This document shows positions 1-11,488 of a DNA stretch of 64,000 nucleotides, piece after piece. The stretch is from Cristatella mucedo. Taxonomy: Eukaryota > Bryozoa > Phylactolaemata > Cristatellidae. Under the pieces are notes generated by a model that searched no databases, had not been told where the DNA came from, and saw only the letters and a list, made by a program, of their open reading frames with translations. The position numbers and the translations under genes are program-made. The first letter of the stretch is position 1, and each line of letters opens with the position of its first letter. The stretch covers positions 1,328,001-1,392,000 of the forward strand of contig WPIO01000033.1 in NCBI GenBank assembly GCA_009760855.2. Direction: 5' to 3'.

Positions 1-120
1 TGTGGCGAACCTTGGCTTTTTGACTGCATGATCTATTGCACGATATGTTGTCATTGTCATGGTTGTTTTAAGACTTCGGGAAGTAAACTTCAAAATAAAG
101 TACACAACTATACACCGTAA

Positions 121-408
121 TAATATTAATAACAATACATGTGATACAGCGTCCTTGGAGAACTCAATCTCTTTCTTGGCGCTTTACAATTGCTGCAAAG
201 GAAGCACAATCTAATGGTTAGTGGTAGCGTGCTCAATAAACAACAAGAATAACATGATTAGGGGTGAAATGCTTGCAAGTGTGGTTAGTAGCAGCATGCA
301 ACAGTGTCAGAACGCTTAAGCACATGAAGGACGAATCACAGGGACTCACTCAAAGCTGTTATAAATAGATTCATTTTTGGTTTCTTTTTAAATGTGGACA
401 AGTCAGGA
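121..408 (-). mobile_element. LINE-B 3' fragment
   Basis: Reading the minus strand, this matches the 3' untranslated end of the LINE-B family: the GGCGCT..GAGAACTCAATCTC tail hairpin next to an AT-rich remnant of the (ATT)n tail, followed upstream by the recurrent GGTTAG/CAGTGTCAG segments. No coding part of the reverse transcriptase remains, so it is a 5'-truncated dead copy. Confidence 0.7.
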
Positions 409-1140
409 GATAGCTAATCGCCGTTTCTTAATATTTTATGTGATCCACGACCTTCTGTATAGTAACAATGGTGGTAAGAGCAGGACTATTTTCGAGGTTC
501 AGACCCAACGTTCTCAATGTATAGCCACGCCAACGAGGGTCACCCGACCAGAACTGCATGTCATATGAAAAGCCCTTCATATACTGAGCCAGCAAAAGAA
601 TAATACCTGAGAGCGCAAACTAAGCATATGCCATCTGGCTGACCCATATTGGGTAGCAGTGTGATGGAACACATGCAGGCATTTTGCCAAAGCTGTGGCC
701 GAGCCCCAAGTGGTGGAGCGTTCAGAGACAGCACTCGTCGGTCATGAACCAAGACCGTGTTTTTACCTTACCACCCTAAGGCTGCATTCTTGTGGGTGTT
801 GCATTTGATTTCTTATCCCCTTTCAGAAAACTGGATTTCAAGTATCTTTAGCAAGCGTAGAACATATTGTTTTTATATGTTGGTTCTGGTCAGTGATTGC
901 CCTGCATTGACCAGCGACATGTGACTATAGCATCTGGAACAGTAGAAGCAGCAGCAGCAGCGGTAGCGGTGGTTGGAGAACCAGAAGCAGAAGCAGCCCT
1001 AAATATGGAACTGTGCATACCTTAGTTCTTAGTTGTTGCAACGCATCCCTTTCCAGACAGTTTGCTTTGCTTCTACGAGTTAGCATATGCAAGGCAAAAC
1101 AAAAATGGCAAGGCGTATTGTTTCTTTATGCCTCTTGCAG
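409..1140. other. no supported gene
   Basis: Mostly anonymous sequence. At 930-1014 a GCA-rich stretch could encode an Ala/Glu-rich segment preceded by an AG and ending at a TAG. This could be a small exon of the plus-strand KDM4-like gene, but no clear donor supports it. Confidence 0.3.
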
Positions 1141-1487
1141 CAGCAATTTACAGACCGGAGAAGCATGAGAGCATGAACAGCAGTCTGCTACGCAAGATGC
1201 CGTCAAAAAAAGATCTGCCTTGCACGAATGGCACCCGAAACATGCTGGTTCACAGCCAGGACGGACTGACGCACGTGCTCGCAGCAGTGCTGCAGCCGTT
1301 ACCGAAGCCACTCTTGTTCACTCGACTGCCATCCATCCTGGAATCAAACCATGCGGCCTTTGGTGGCACGGCATCCAAGGAAACTCTGCTGCAGCCTAAT
1401 AGTGGCATTACGGTTCCCTGCTCTTTGGCTACGTTAGGGGAAGAAGCTGCTGTCATTCAAGATCGTTTCAAGACCTTCGTCGCACAG
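1141..1487 (+). CDS. candidate internal exon, possible KDM4-like linker exon
   Basis: An open exon of 347 nt lies between a pyrimidine-rich acceptor (TATGCCTCTTGCAG at 1127-1140) and a donor (CACAG|GTATAG at 1488). It enters in phase 1 and leaves in phase 0, and it is more GC-rich than its surroundings. The product is a 115-codon hydrophilic segment with no domain I can name. Its last residues (RFKTFVAQ) resemble the segment just before the CxxC knuckle of KDM4 proteins (EFNAAVAR type), and the next KDM4-like exon lies on the same strand, about 14.8 kb downstream across a transposon-filled intron. Assignment to the same gene is inference; an unrelated exon or chance open frame remains possible. 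Confidence 0.4.
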
Positions 1488-1849
1488 GTATAGCACAGCC
1501 CGTGCATCATTGCTACTCCACAACAGCCCGTTGTCCCTTCATATCTATGGTCTTGCTGCCTGCCGTTTATAAAAGCTTCGAACATCCTCACCGGGTTCTC
1601 TATTAGGGGCAAATGACAGGACTGTTCTCCCCATAAGCGAATAGCAGGAAATAAACGCCGTTGATTTGGCTTTCTCTTGCGGGCTGTTACAATAATGTGC
1701 GAAAACTTGGGCTACTCAAATCAACGTGAATGAAATAGCTTAATATGGCAATCATTTCAAATGATGAGTCTGCAACATGAAAGCAAGCAAGCAAAGAGCA
1801 AACAATAGATGGTGAGGTAGAAGATTCATGGGAGACATAGGCCTAGATT
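1488..1849. other. no supported feature
   Basis: AT-rich sequence. I see no open frame, splice-bounded exon or repeat I can name. Confidence 0.4.
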
Positions 1850-2012
1850 GCCCCAAGCTCTTAGCCCAGGAGTATGCTGTTCGCTCTTCACGACCCATGT
1901 CGCGGGTTCGAGTCCTGTAGTGGGCGATCCTTTATTGCCCACTGCTAGCAGTGGTGATAGCCTTCAAGGCTCGTTGACCGTTCTATAAATGAGGCCGTTG
2001 AATAAGCTAATA
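1850..2012 (+). mobile_element. SINE-1 (tRNA-derived SINE)
   Basis: The tRNA-like head ends in a B box (GGGTTCGAGTCC). It is followed by the family body (GGGCGATCCTTTATTGCCCA, then GGTGATAGCC) and the 3' end GAGGCCGTTGAATAAGCTAA. The same arrangement recurs at least ten times in the window on both strands, which identifies it as a dispersed RNA polymerase III SINE. Confidence 0.8.
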
Positions 2013-2684
2013 TTCAGTAGGGTCCCTGGAGGCACCTTCGATATGCATGCTACTAAAGGGAGGTGGTGGATACAGCCTTTTCCTTAGGCGTGGGTACCTG
2101 GGCTACAGCTACTCTCACCAGGGAGCTTCATCTTAAGCAATACTCAGGAAGCCTAGTAGACCTCACTAGGCTTCCCGGGAAGAGCTACCGTTCTTATAGA
2201 GCGTCTGTAGAGCTCACCGTTCGGCGATCCAGGTGCCGATAACTGAAGGTGCATCCTCAGACGAGGGCTTCGACATATTCTTCAATGCCTTTTGATAGGC
2301 TCATTTAGCAGGTTGCTTTTGGCGTACAGGCTACCGTGTCCATCTGTTAGAGGGGGCTATGCAAGTTTGAAGATCGGTGGCCCTATTTTTGGCAATGAGC
2401 ACCTAAATATAGTCTATTCTTTCAAACCTGTTTAATAAAAGAGGCCGGCTGAAATGTGTGCCTTAGGTGCGTAGCTTCACGCTCTCCAGCCGACCGTACC
2501 AATTCCTTGTTAGACATGTCTAAAGACTCTTGACAGAGCACCCCCGGTGCAGCTCCATGCTTACCCGTGAGGATACATACGAGTTATTTGGTAGTGTTTG
2601 GTGGCCCTGCTGCGTATGTTCAGCACCTGGATAAAGATTAGGTTCTAATAGAATGCTATGCAAACGGATCATTTATTCATTTAT
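2013..2684. other. no supported feature
   Basis: No coding exon or recognised repeat could be placed here. Confidence 0.35.
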
Positions 2685-3481
2685 TATCATTTGAATCTTA
2701 CGTGTCCGATCGTATCCAGTCCGTGTCAGGTGGTGGTGCTCAAGTCTCATTCAGCAGGTCAGTCACCCTCGGAGTTCCACAAGAGTCCGCCCTTTGCTGT
2801 TCTCTTTAAAGAGCCTCTCAGAAAGTTATATGGACCTATGGCGTCGGCTCGCACTTCTGAGCCGACGACATCCAGCAGTACTTGTCATTTAAACCAACGG
2901 TATTTGCTACAGCGACTGATAAACTGAATGCCAGCCTTGCAACCATTACAGCCTTTATGTCGGCCAGGTGCCTTAAGCTAAATGACCATAAAAATAGCCT
3001 TGCGTCTCTTTTGCTGAGGGAGCTTCGATGTCTCCCGGTTGATCAACCGATACAGGCAAAAAATTTTACTCTGATTCGCAAGACTCGTCATAGCTTGGCT
3101 TCTTACTTGTATGAAATGCTGCACAAGTTTCAGCCATCTTGTTCTAGCTGATTAAACAGCCTCTTTTGTACAGCGAGAAAAGAGTCTTTATGGCTATCAC
3201 CACCGCTGGATTCGAACTCATGACCTCGGACCAAGATCGTGAAAAGCAACCACCTTACCTAGTGTGCCATCAAGTCCAGACGTACCATGGGATCCTCTAC
3301 GGACAGTAAATTAGTCGTTCCATTCTTTCACTTTAAGACCCAAGGCACCAGAAGCTTCAGCTCTGCATGTCCTAGACTGTGGGGCTCACTTCCACGATTT
3401 TTAGACAAAAACTGCTTTCTCTCTCCTGCTGCCGATGCGGGCACATCCTTTCCAGCCGCAACGGCCTGTCACTTACAAAGC
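2685..3481 (+). mobile_element. LINE-A fragment A1 (reverse transcriptase 3' half, decayed)
   Basis: The order of segments follows the longer LINE-A copy just downstream: a CGTGTCCGATCGT segment before RT block 5, a VPQES-like remnant of VPQGS, then the C-terminal region (DSKLVVPFFHFKTQGTRSFS and a PRLWGSLPRFL segment). Frames shift repeatedly and the YADD block is absent. A SINE-1 copy on the minus strand interrupts it at about 3148-3285. It is followed immediately by another LINE-A copy in the same orientation. Confidence 0.7.
3148..3285 (-). mobile_element. SINE-1 inserted in LINE-A
   Basis: On the minus strand it shows the family's B-box remnant (GAGTTCGAATCC), the GGTGATAGCC body and the GGCTGTTTAATCAGCT end. 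LINE-A sequence continues on both sides (...CACAAGTTTCAGCC / GACAGTAAATTAG...), so the SINE is the younger insertion. Confidence 0.8.
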
Positions 3482-5778
3482 ATTGACACGGACAAGTTTT
3501 TGAAATCTGTGATGCAGGTCTTCTTGATCTGCATTCAGACTCGACCGGCAGCCTCGATACCCTCACTGATGCGATGAACATGACACTCAGGAGTGCTCTT
3601 GACAAGCATGCTCCCGTTCGCTCTATCCGTGTTCAAAGTCGTGGAGATTCCTTTCTATTTACAAAAATTCTTAAGATGCGCCGGGTTAAGTGCAGGCTAG
3701 AACGTCGTTTCAAGAAATCGGGGTCTGAGGCAGATCTTGTCAATTTTAAAGACTTCCTTCGAGTTTACACCCGAAAGCTTTAAAAACCAGGGCTTCTTTT
3801 TTCATTAGAAAGCTGAATTCCTGCCAGTCGGACACTAAACAGATTTATAAGACAGTAAACCATTTACTGGCCAATGCTGCCAGGTCAGACTCCTCAGATA
3901 TTATGGGCTCAGCCGAAAAGTTTTCAGCCTTCTTTACTAAAAAAATTGGGCACATTCGTGCCTCCATTAAGACCTCTCCGACCAAAGCAATCGCCGTTCC
4001 TCAACCTGTGACCTTCCTTACAAGGTTCACCGACGTTTCTGCAAGCGATGTGGCTGCCTTAATAAGGTCCAGCAAAAAGAACTCGTCTCCTGAAGACCCT
4101 ATTCCTTCATCTCTGTGGTCTTCAGTAGCAGACCAACTTAGCCCTTCCACAACCAAGATTTTTAATGCTTTTTTGGGAAGAGGGGTCGTCCCCAAGTCCT
4201 TCAAATCGGCAATCGTTAGACCTATTCTTAAAAAGCCTGGATTAGACACAGAGGTCGTAGCAAACTATCGCCTAGTTTTGCTTCTTCTGTTCTTATCAAA
4301 GATTCTTGAAAAAATTGTTGCTAAGCTGCTGGTTGAACATATTGAAAATAATGGAATGTCAGAAACATTTCAATCAGGGTTCAAGAGGCAGAACCGGATT
4401 AAACTGCTCTCCTCCGTGTTAACAATGACATTCTACGTGGCAACGATGACGGGAATGTCACTGCCCTAGCTCTGCTAGATCTCTCTGCTGCCTTCGACAC
4501 CATTGATCACGAAGTTCTGCTTGAACGATTGAGAAAAACGATCGGTCTGGCAGACAAAGCGCTGTCGTGATTTAAATCATACTTGTCTGATCGTGTTCAA
4601 TTCGTGTCATGTGGGGGTCAGGTCTCACACACGAGAAGGGTCACCTGTGGAGTCCCTCAAGGGTCTGTACTCGGTCCCTTGCTGTTCTCCATTTATACAC
4701 AACCTCTGGGAAAAGTGATTAAGGCACATGGAATAGGATATCACTTCTATGCTGACGATACTCAGTTGTATTTGTTATTCAAACCGTCGGAATCTGCTGC
4801 GGCAACTGAGAAACTGAATGCTTACCTTGCCGATATTCGATCCTGGATGTTGGAAAACTTCTTGAAACTAAATGATTATAAAACCGAACTGCTGCTCATA
4901 GGACACCCTAAGCGTGTGGCTGGATTAAAAGGCTTTGCTCTTCTAATAGGTGATGCTAATGTGCGACCATCACGTGCTCGAAATTTCGGTGTCGTGTTCG
5001 ACAGCTGCCTCAATTTCAAAAGCTTCATTCAGAAGACTGCTTCTACAGCTAGCCATCACATCCGATCCCTATCCAAGATTAGGAGCTGTCTCCCACAGTG
5101 GCTTGTAAAAAATTTAACTAGCTCTTTAGTTCTGTTTCGGCTTGATTATTGTAATTCCCTTTTGACTGGGCTGCCAAAGAAAGCTATTATGCCCCTACAA
5201 CGGACTAGGAATATGGCTGCAAGGCTAGTCTTCAAGTCCCAGCGGTTTGAGCACTTGTCTCCTGTGCTAAAAGAGCTAGGATGGTTCCCTGTTGAGCAAA
5301 GGATACAGAGCAAAGTTCTTACGCTGACCCACAAGGCCCGCCACAGCTTAACTCCTTCGTACCTAGCTGAACTGCTGCATCAGTTTCAGCCTGTTCGTGC
5401 CCTCAGGTCCTGTGTGGACAGTAAATTAGCTGTCCCATTCCTCCGCTTAAAGACAGTTGGCGACAGAAGCTTTAGCTCTGCAAGTCCTAGACTGTGGAAC
5501 TCGCTTCCACAATTCTTGCGAAACAACAACTACTCTCCTACTGCCGACTATGGCTCATCCTTTTCAGCGGTCCTGAGCTGCTACTTCTATGCAGCTCACT
5601 ACCTCAACTGCTCTCCTGACTCTTCTATGCTTCCCAATTTCTCTTTGTTGCGTGAGACGAAATCTGTTGGGTGCCGAATGCGTACCGAAAGCCGCTTAGG
5701 CTGTGAATGTGCTAAACAAAACTCTCCTGCGTAACACCCACATGGTCTTTATGACTTTGTGGAGTTACAGACGGAGAT
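3482..5778 (+). mobile_element. LINE-A copy A2, CR1/L2-group non-LTR retrotransposon, inactive
   Basis: This is a 5'-truncated non-LTR retrotransposon. The first part (about 3540-3780) is the linker after the endonuclease, with a typical LDKHAPVRS motif. Reverse transcriptase blocks follow: PEDPIPSSLW near 4100, SAIVRPILKKPG near 4210, LSAAFDTIDHEVLLERL near 4480, [16 protein letters not shown] near 4655 and the catalytic FYADDTQLY at 4745-4771. The C-terminal domain continues to a stop near 5732. Breaks are visible: a frameshift near 3780, a frameshift near 4430-4470, and a TGA at about 4568 where the family has Trp. The 3' end reads GTCTTTATGACTTTGTGG..GTTACAG and finishes in ACATTACATT. 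The endonuclease start is missing, so it is not autonomous. Confidence 0.9.
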
Positions 5779-5802
5779 ACATTACATTATATAACGGGCA
5801 GC

Positions 5803-5980
5803 TGCTTCAATGCCACTCACTTACTACTGAGCTACGCTTCTCTTTTTTCTTTGTTTCGTGTGATGGAGTCTTTTGGCTACTGGATGGTCATCGAAAGTTG
5901 ACTAGGCCTTGAGTTCGCTAAAGAAAATTGTACTGCCTAATACTCACATACTCTTAGTGGCTTTGTTTAGTTAGTTACAG
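5803..5980 (+). mobile_element. LINE-A 3' fragment A3
   Basis: A further copy of only the LINE-A 3' end follows A2 in the same orientation: TTCTTTGTTTCGTGTGATGG, a CGAAAGTTGACTAGGCCT segment and GTGGCTTTG..GTTACAG, each diverged from the A2 version. It makes the third same-strand LINE-A piece in 3.3 kb. Confidence 0.65.
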
Positions 5981-6114
5981 TTGGATATGGATATATAAAT
6001 ACAGTACACGTGCTCCATATAGATGATAGAATTACTCAACAAGATACCGCCCTGGTTCGACTGAGGTATAAATGTGCTCGCTTTTGATGACCGAGGTAAA
6101 AGCGAATGCATTTA

Positions 6115-6216
6115 TTAACAAAAATAATAGTAGTATATTTGTATAGCGCCATCAGGGAACTCAATATGTTTATAGGTACTTTACGTATGCTGTAAAGGAA
6201 GCATGATCGTATGGTT
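6115..6216 (-). mobile_element. LINE-B 3' tail remnant
   Basis: Minus-strand tail hairpin of LINE-B (TATAGCGCCATCAGGGAACT on the plus strand, then the CTGTAAAGGAAGCATGATC segment) beside an AT-rich remnant of the (ATT)n tail. It is cut short and abuts a SINE-2 head. Confidence 0.6.
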
Positions 6217-6320
6217 AGTGGCATTCAATGACCAAGGTCGTGGGCTCAAGCCCTGTGGCATATTTGAAGCGCCTGGATAGATATTAAGTTCTCTTAGGGC
6301 GCTGTACGAGCGAGTTATAT
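6217..6320 (+). mobile_element. SINE-2 (tRNA-like head, LINE-type tail)
   Basis: A decayed tRNA-like head with a B-box-like GGGCTCAAGCCC is joined to a tail reading AAGCGCCTGG..TTAAGTTCTC..GGGCGCT, the same hairpin that ends LINE-B copies. The same composite occurs at 17575-17705 and 57800-57948, so it is a family and not a chance junction. Confidence 0.65.
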
Positions 6321-8137
6321 ATGTATATATACATTTTATTTTATCATCGATAGTGACACTGCCGCAATTTAAGAGGATCATCTTTAACAGAAGTGTTTCT
6401 GCAGTCACGCTGGTCACTAATAAATAGCGGCTAATTTTAGCCACAAGCGCCTTACAAGTTCTAAGACTATTTCTGCCAGCCACGCCTCTTGGGGTCTTGA
6501 GAGTCAAAAGAGGTTGCTCATGTTACAATACTGGACCGGTCTGTAAGAAACTAAACCAGTGTGTAAATATGTACTTTATTTGCGGGTGGTTTATTCAAGG
6601 ACTGCAGGGAACAGTTGTACTATCAACACAGCAAATAGAGTGGGTCGCTTGCTGATTACGCATGCGAATTTACTTCGCTGTATCTGAATAGGTGGCGCTT
6701 TACGATCTGACTTGAAGGAATAGAACCTCACAATATGCTAGCAGAAGGTCATGCCTCTCATAAATAAAGTACATTGGTCATTTGGCATTAGCTTACCAAG
6801 ATACCATAGCAATGCAGTTATTCTTACTCGCAATAGTAAGGGTCTGAGCTGGTTCGTTAGAGCGTTCAATCGGTAGTACTAGCCTATTCAGCTGTATTGC
6901 CTTGCTATTCTAGGAAGGTGCTCTTCTTCAATTCCTCAGTCTGTGTGATAACAGTTGCTGAGCTCGTTATCTCAATATTTAAATGTGCCACTAAATTTTG
7001 GTAATAAAGAAGTGCGACGAACAAGACTTCCTAAATGTCACCGCCTAGCATGTTCTGGTCTCAAAAACATGAGATTTTCCAAATTCAAGAAACTAACAAG
7101 AAAACCCGATTTTATGGTTTGCAGCTGAGACAGCAAGAAAACAATCTTCCAGTTCCGTCTTCGCCAGGCTTGCCGATGTCATCACCAATTAAATCGCAAC
7201 AAATGGGTATGTAATTTTTCTCTTTACCTCCAGAAACTGCCATTGTCAATCATACTTGTGCTTCAGTTGATTAAGAGAAAACCAACCTTTCAACTTCAAA
7301 AAATATTAATTCTCTAAATTATCATGATAGTTTAATTTACTAAAAACTTAAACTTGAATAGGTTCATATGAAAATGAACCCTTCAGCAAAAACGACGAAG
7401 AGCGTTATGCTGTTTGTTATCAACAGATGCTAGCTGCCTCGGTAAACACAGCGAACGGAAATCAGCAATAGTAAATAGAAATATAAATATCGCTACTATT
7501 TATCCATCCGTCCTTTGAACGTACCTCAGTGCTAGACATTAAAAAGTTGTGAAGGCAGTCGCAATCTATATGTTTCAAAACCTAATTGGTTTTAGGTCAG
7601 GCTTCATCGAAGTTGATTCCCTCCAGTCCCAGCTTAGTGATATAAGGAGTATCTATGAACTGCTGAAATGTTTTTAGTGAAATCACGAGCTAAAAAATCT
7701 GTTAAGATATGAAAAATTCGAGGCAGCTACAATAGATTGAGCATATTTAGAAAAAAGTTAGAAAGACAATAGATTGAGCATATTTAGAAAAAAGTTTGAA
7801 AGCATTTATACTAAGAACAATTGATTCAACATGCATGCTAAGGCACTGCTAATCGGTGCTAGTAATTAATCAAATGATCACGACATTGCACTGACATGCA
7901 GACAAAAAAGCTAAAACCTACCGGTTCTTCAAAGTAATTTCTTGGTTGTGCGAATTTTTATTTAAGTGCTTATGTGCTCAGACATTGCAAATGTATCGCT
8001 AATGAATTAATACTACTTCATTCCCAGCTAACTTGCTTTCTTTCCATCACATCTGTGATGCCTGTAAAGATTTAGTTATCTTAAGGTGCTATACAAATGC
8101 ATTATCTTATTTTTATTGTTATGCACTTTAGAATTAT
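6321..8137. other. no supported gene; AT-rich
   Basis: Long AT-rich stretch without a splice-bounded open frame. The only structure I see is a short direct repeat at 7730-7803 and a LINE/SINE-2-like tail remnant near 8065-8100 (TTAGTTATCTTAAGGTGCTA). Confidence 0.4.
7730..7803. repeat. 37-bp direct tandem duplication
   Basis: A 37-bp unit beginning CAATAGATTGAGCATATTTA occurs twice head to tail with almost no difference, indicating a recent local duplication. Confidence 0.85.
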
Positions 8138-8692
8138 TGGAAATAATAATAATAATGCATTTATATGGCACCCTCGGAGAACTTAATCTCTTACTAGTCA
8201 CTTCACGCATGCTGTAAAGCGGGATCAAGTGGTTAGGGGTAACACGCACAATGTCAACATACACAATATGGTCAGAGGGAAAATGTGCGTGTCAACTTGC
8301 AGTATGATTAGTGGTAACATGCATACTGTCAACGTATAAATATGGTTAATGGTAACGGGCACAGCATCAGCACGCATGAGCACACAAAGGACAAATCACA
8401 AGTACTCAGCGAGTGGTGCGAGAAATAGGTGCGTTTCTAGCTTCTTTGTAAATGTTGTCGTCAGGGATGTTGTGACGTCACCAGGAGTGCTTTCCAGGCT
8501 TTGGGAGCATACGAACTAAAGGCACGATCTCCCATGAATTGAGGTTGATTCGAGGTAGCTAAACGATTTGAGTCAGAAAAGCGAGTGGATTGATGCCCAG
8601 GCTGGTTTGGAAGAAGTTCTAATAAGTGAGCTGGAACTAGAAAATGAAGGAACCTACAAATGAGTGGCAGAACCTTAATGAGACAATAGTTA
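8138..8692 (-). mobile_element. LINE-B 3' fragment
   Basis: It starts at an AATAATAATAAT tail and shows the hairpin (GGCACCCTCGGAGAACTTAA on the plus strand). It then carries the LINE-B 3' UTR and the C-terminal coding region up to the CTACAAATGAGTGGCAGAAC segment. All frames are broken. Confidence 0.8.
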
Positions 8693-8734
8693 AATTTTAA
8701 TTACATTACATTACATTATGATTACATTGATAAA
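8693..8734. repeat. (ATTAC)n short microsatellite
   Basis: Consecutive ATTAC/ACATT units separate two minus-strand LINE-B copies. A similar pentamer ends LINE-A copies. Confidence 0.6.
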
Positions 8735-9700
8735 TATACATTTGCATAATGCCATCGGAGAACTGAATCTCATTCTAGGCACTGTTCTAAAGAAAATATG
8801 ACCAAATGATTAGTTGTAACATTCGCCAATGTCGTCAAGCATAACATTGTTAGATGTGACATACATAGGTCAACGTGTAGATATGGTTAGTATCAGCAAG
8901 CACAGTGTCAGTCGGCATAAGCACAAAAAAGGAAGAATCTCAAGCACCCACTAAATGCAGTCTTAAATGTATGTGTTTATCTTGACGTCAGTCGGAAGTG
9001 AGTTCTAGGCCATGGGAGCATATGAACTAAAGGCACGGTCTTCAATGGTTTTGAGATTCGTACAAGGTTTAGCTAAACGTCTTGAGTCGGAGCAGCTGGT
9101 TGTGCAATGCGTTGCCTGTTGGGGAAGTAGTTATGATAGGTAGCTGGAGCAAGAGAATGAATGAACCTACAAGTAAGGGACAAAACCTTGAAGTCGATAC
9201 GCTGCTTGATTGGAAGCCAGTGCAGGTCGGTGAGAAGTGGTGTGACGTGGCAGCTGCGACGCTCACGACAGACAGGTATAGCAGCAGACTTTTCATCAAA
9301 TGTAAGCGCCTGATTGCACAGGTAGGTAGGCCAGCATGCAGTGAGTTACAGAAATTTAGACGGGATGTCAAAAAACATGGACCAATTTTCATATGGTATC
9401 ATTGTCTAAGTAAGCCAGAATTTTAGCAATGTTATGCAGCTGAAAGCAGGCAGACTTGACTGTGGAGCTGAGGGATTACATGCATATTCAACAGGAAATA
9501 TGCTGGAGAAGCCGGTTTTGAGCGACAATTTTTCAAGTTTCTGAGTCACACTTGGTTTGCCCATAGCTAGTATGTTGGTTTTGCGGTCGTTCAATTTGAG
9601 AAAGTTTGCTGCCATCCATGTGTGGATGTCAGTAATACATGTAGCAATGGTGTGAAGAAACCACAATACGGAATGGCTATTCAACACTCTATTGAGAGAC
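8735..9700 (-). mobile_element. LINE-B copy, RT C-terminal half, broken
   Basis: From its 3' tail at the low coordinate it runs back into the reverse transcriptase C-terminal region. On the minus strand, segments such as TWMAANFLKLNDRKTN and LDFCNSLHAGLPTCAIRRL match the longer LINE-B at 13-15.9 kb, spread over two frames. The catalytic YADD block is not reached. Confidence 0.8.
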
Positions 9701-9740
9701 AATACTTTGTATTTGTCTCAGGATCGTCATCACACTCTAA

Positions 9741-10899
9741 TCGAATCTAACTAGAGTTACAGCAATGAGCAACTAAGTCAGAAAAAAGGCATCTTGATTA
9801 ACTTTGGTTTTATTCCTTAAGGGAAACACGGTTGGCACTTGTGGGAACTCTGAAGAAACTAGGTCTACTTTTAGCTTGCTAATCAACCAGGACAGAAAAA
9901 ATAGTTTCATGACATAACACGTCCTGTGACTTCTGGTCACACTTATTTAAAGTCAAGATTACAACACACCCCAACAAAATTCATGGCTGCAAGCCTGCCA
10001 ACTAGGAATACTTGTGTCTGAGGAATGTGATTTCCACCATACTGATCAAGGAAGACAGGTACTCGTTTTGTTAATTTCGATATGGCCTTAAACAATTAAA
10101 CTAGTACCTCAAATTTCAATCGATATAAAGGATACATCAATCATCGCATGCACAAAAAATAATTGCTTCGTTTACCTGCTTTTGGCATTGCAAAAAGATG
10201 CGCGGTTAGTTTTGTTGTTGCTGTCCTCAGACACATTAAGGTTGCCTGTTTGCGGCCATTACATTATATTCAAAAAGACATTATGTTGGTATATTATAGA
10301 TATCGTATACGCTGTTACTAATTCAGCCGCGTTGCATTGTTGACAGTTGTCACTGCCACTACTATTCTCTTGCTTGTAGGTTCTCCTCAGGCGATTCCGG
10401 AATTAATTCTAAGGCTTGGTAATTGGGCACATAATCTGAGCAAGCTTTGGTCTCTCGAGGAACCAGATTTTGAAGCCGAAAGGGATCATAACAGGCAGGC
10501 TAGCCTGGCGGCTCCTCACTGCGATATCTGCTCTTTGCTGGCACAGGCGCCGGTTACAAAGGTAGAGTAACTCACAGGCACCGAGGGAATCGATGGCATT
10601 GCAACTGTGAGGCACTCACAAAGTCCCATAAGGGTACAGACTAAGCTTGGTTTTATTTCACAGAGTACCCAGCTAAATGACCTGGGCGAAGACATACCAG
10701 ATGAGAGCCTTCCTCTTATGCCTGAGAGCGCCTTTTATGCTGGATACGGCGAATTCCAGAGACGGGAGCCGAGTACTTCCGTCGAGACAAACATCGCTAA
10801 GAATGGACCAAGCAAGCTACTAGTGTGCACTCAATGCAGCGTTTGCGTGCACGCCAGTGAGTCTCGCCACTAGAACATGAATTGTTCTATGAGCAGTGA
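9741..10899. other. no supported gene
   Basis: No exon could be supported. The modest open frames near 10337-10870 have no recognisable domain. They lie just outside the 3' LTR of the following element and may be old host or repeat sequence. Confidence 0.35.
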
Positions 10900-11197
10900 T
10901 GTATAACAGTGGCTCCGGCTGCGGCTGCTCGTGTGTCTCACGGAGACACACGAGCTCGGACGTGGGCTGTCAACGAGACTCAATCCTTATTTCTCTAAAC
11001 GACTGCATATATGAACTGGATGACTCTCCGAAGATGCGGGAGTGCAGCTGTTGTGGGCAACATCCTTACATCAAAGTCAGGACGCTTCGCATAGTCAATT
11101 GCCCAATCACCTGGTGCAAGCGGCAGGCGGGGCATGCCATAGTGGCCGAATGCTGCTTCGCTAATTATAATAGCAGAAGCAGCAGGCGCACACAACA
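10900..11197 (-). repeat. 3' LTR (about 298 bp)
   Basis: Plus-strand ends TGTATAACAG and CACACAACA give TG..CA termini. The first ~100 bp matches 12711-12808, and most of it is related to 49289-49600. It contains an AATCCTTATTTCTCT stretch shared by all copies. Confidence 0.75.
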
Positions 11198-11208
11198 TCC
11201 CCTCCGCC
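11198..11208 (-). other. polypurine tract of the LTR element
   Basis: The minus-strand sequence GGCGGAGGGGA sits immediately before the TGTTGTGTG start of the 3' LTR, where LTR elements place the primer for plus-strand DNA synthesis. Confidence 0.7.
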
Positions 11209-11488
11209 ATAGAAAACAGAGATCCTAGTACGCCAGCCTGGCTGGAGAGGGGCGACCCTCATGTCTGGAAATTTGTGTAGCTATCGGTTCCCCGAGCACT
11301 TCTCTACTGCCTGCTCAGACGATGGCCCGAAGCAAAAGTTGTTGCCCTTTCCTGCAGTACGTCGTTCGGGCTCTATCAGGTGGTTAATCTCAACATTTCC
11401 GAGCTCCGACCTGCTTGAATGGGGTGCAGGCTACATGTCAGCCAAAAACAGGAGGCACACGTCAGCTCTGCCCCTCGAGAGCAGCCGG

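Noticed and set aside
10409-10615. Minus-strand peptide MIPFGFKIWFLE resembling MIPFGSQYWLLE at 44482-44712
   Set aside because: Similarity covers a dozen residues only and the surrounding DNA does not align; probably chance.
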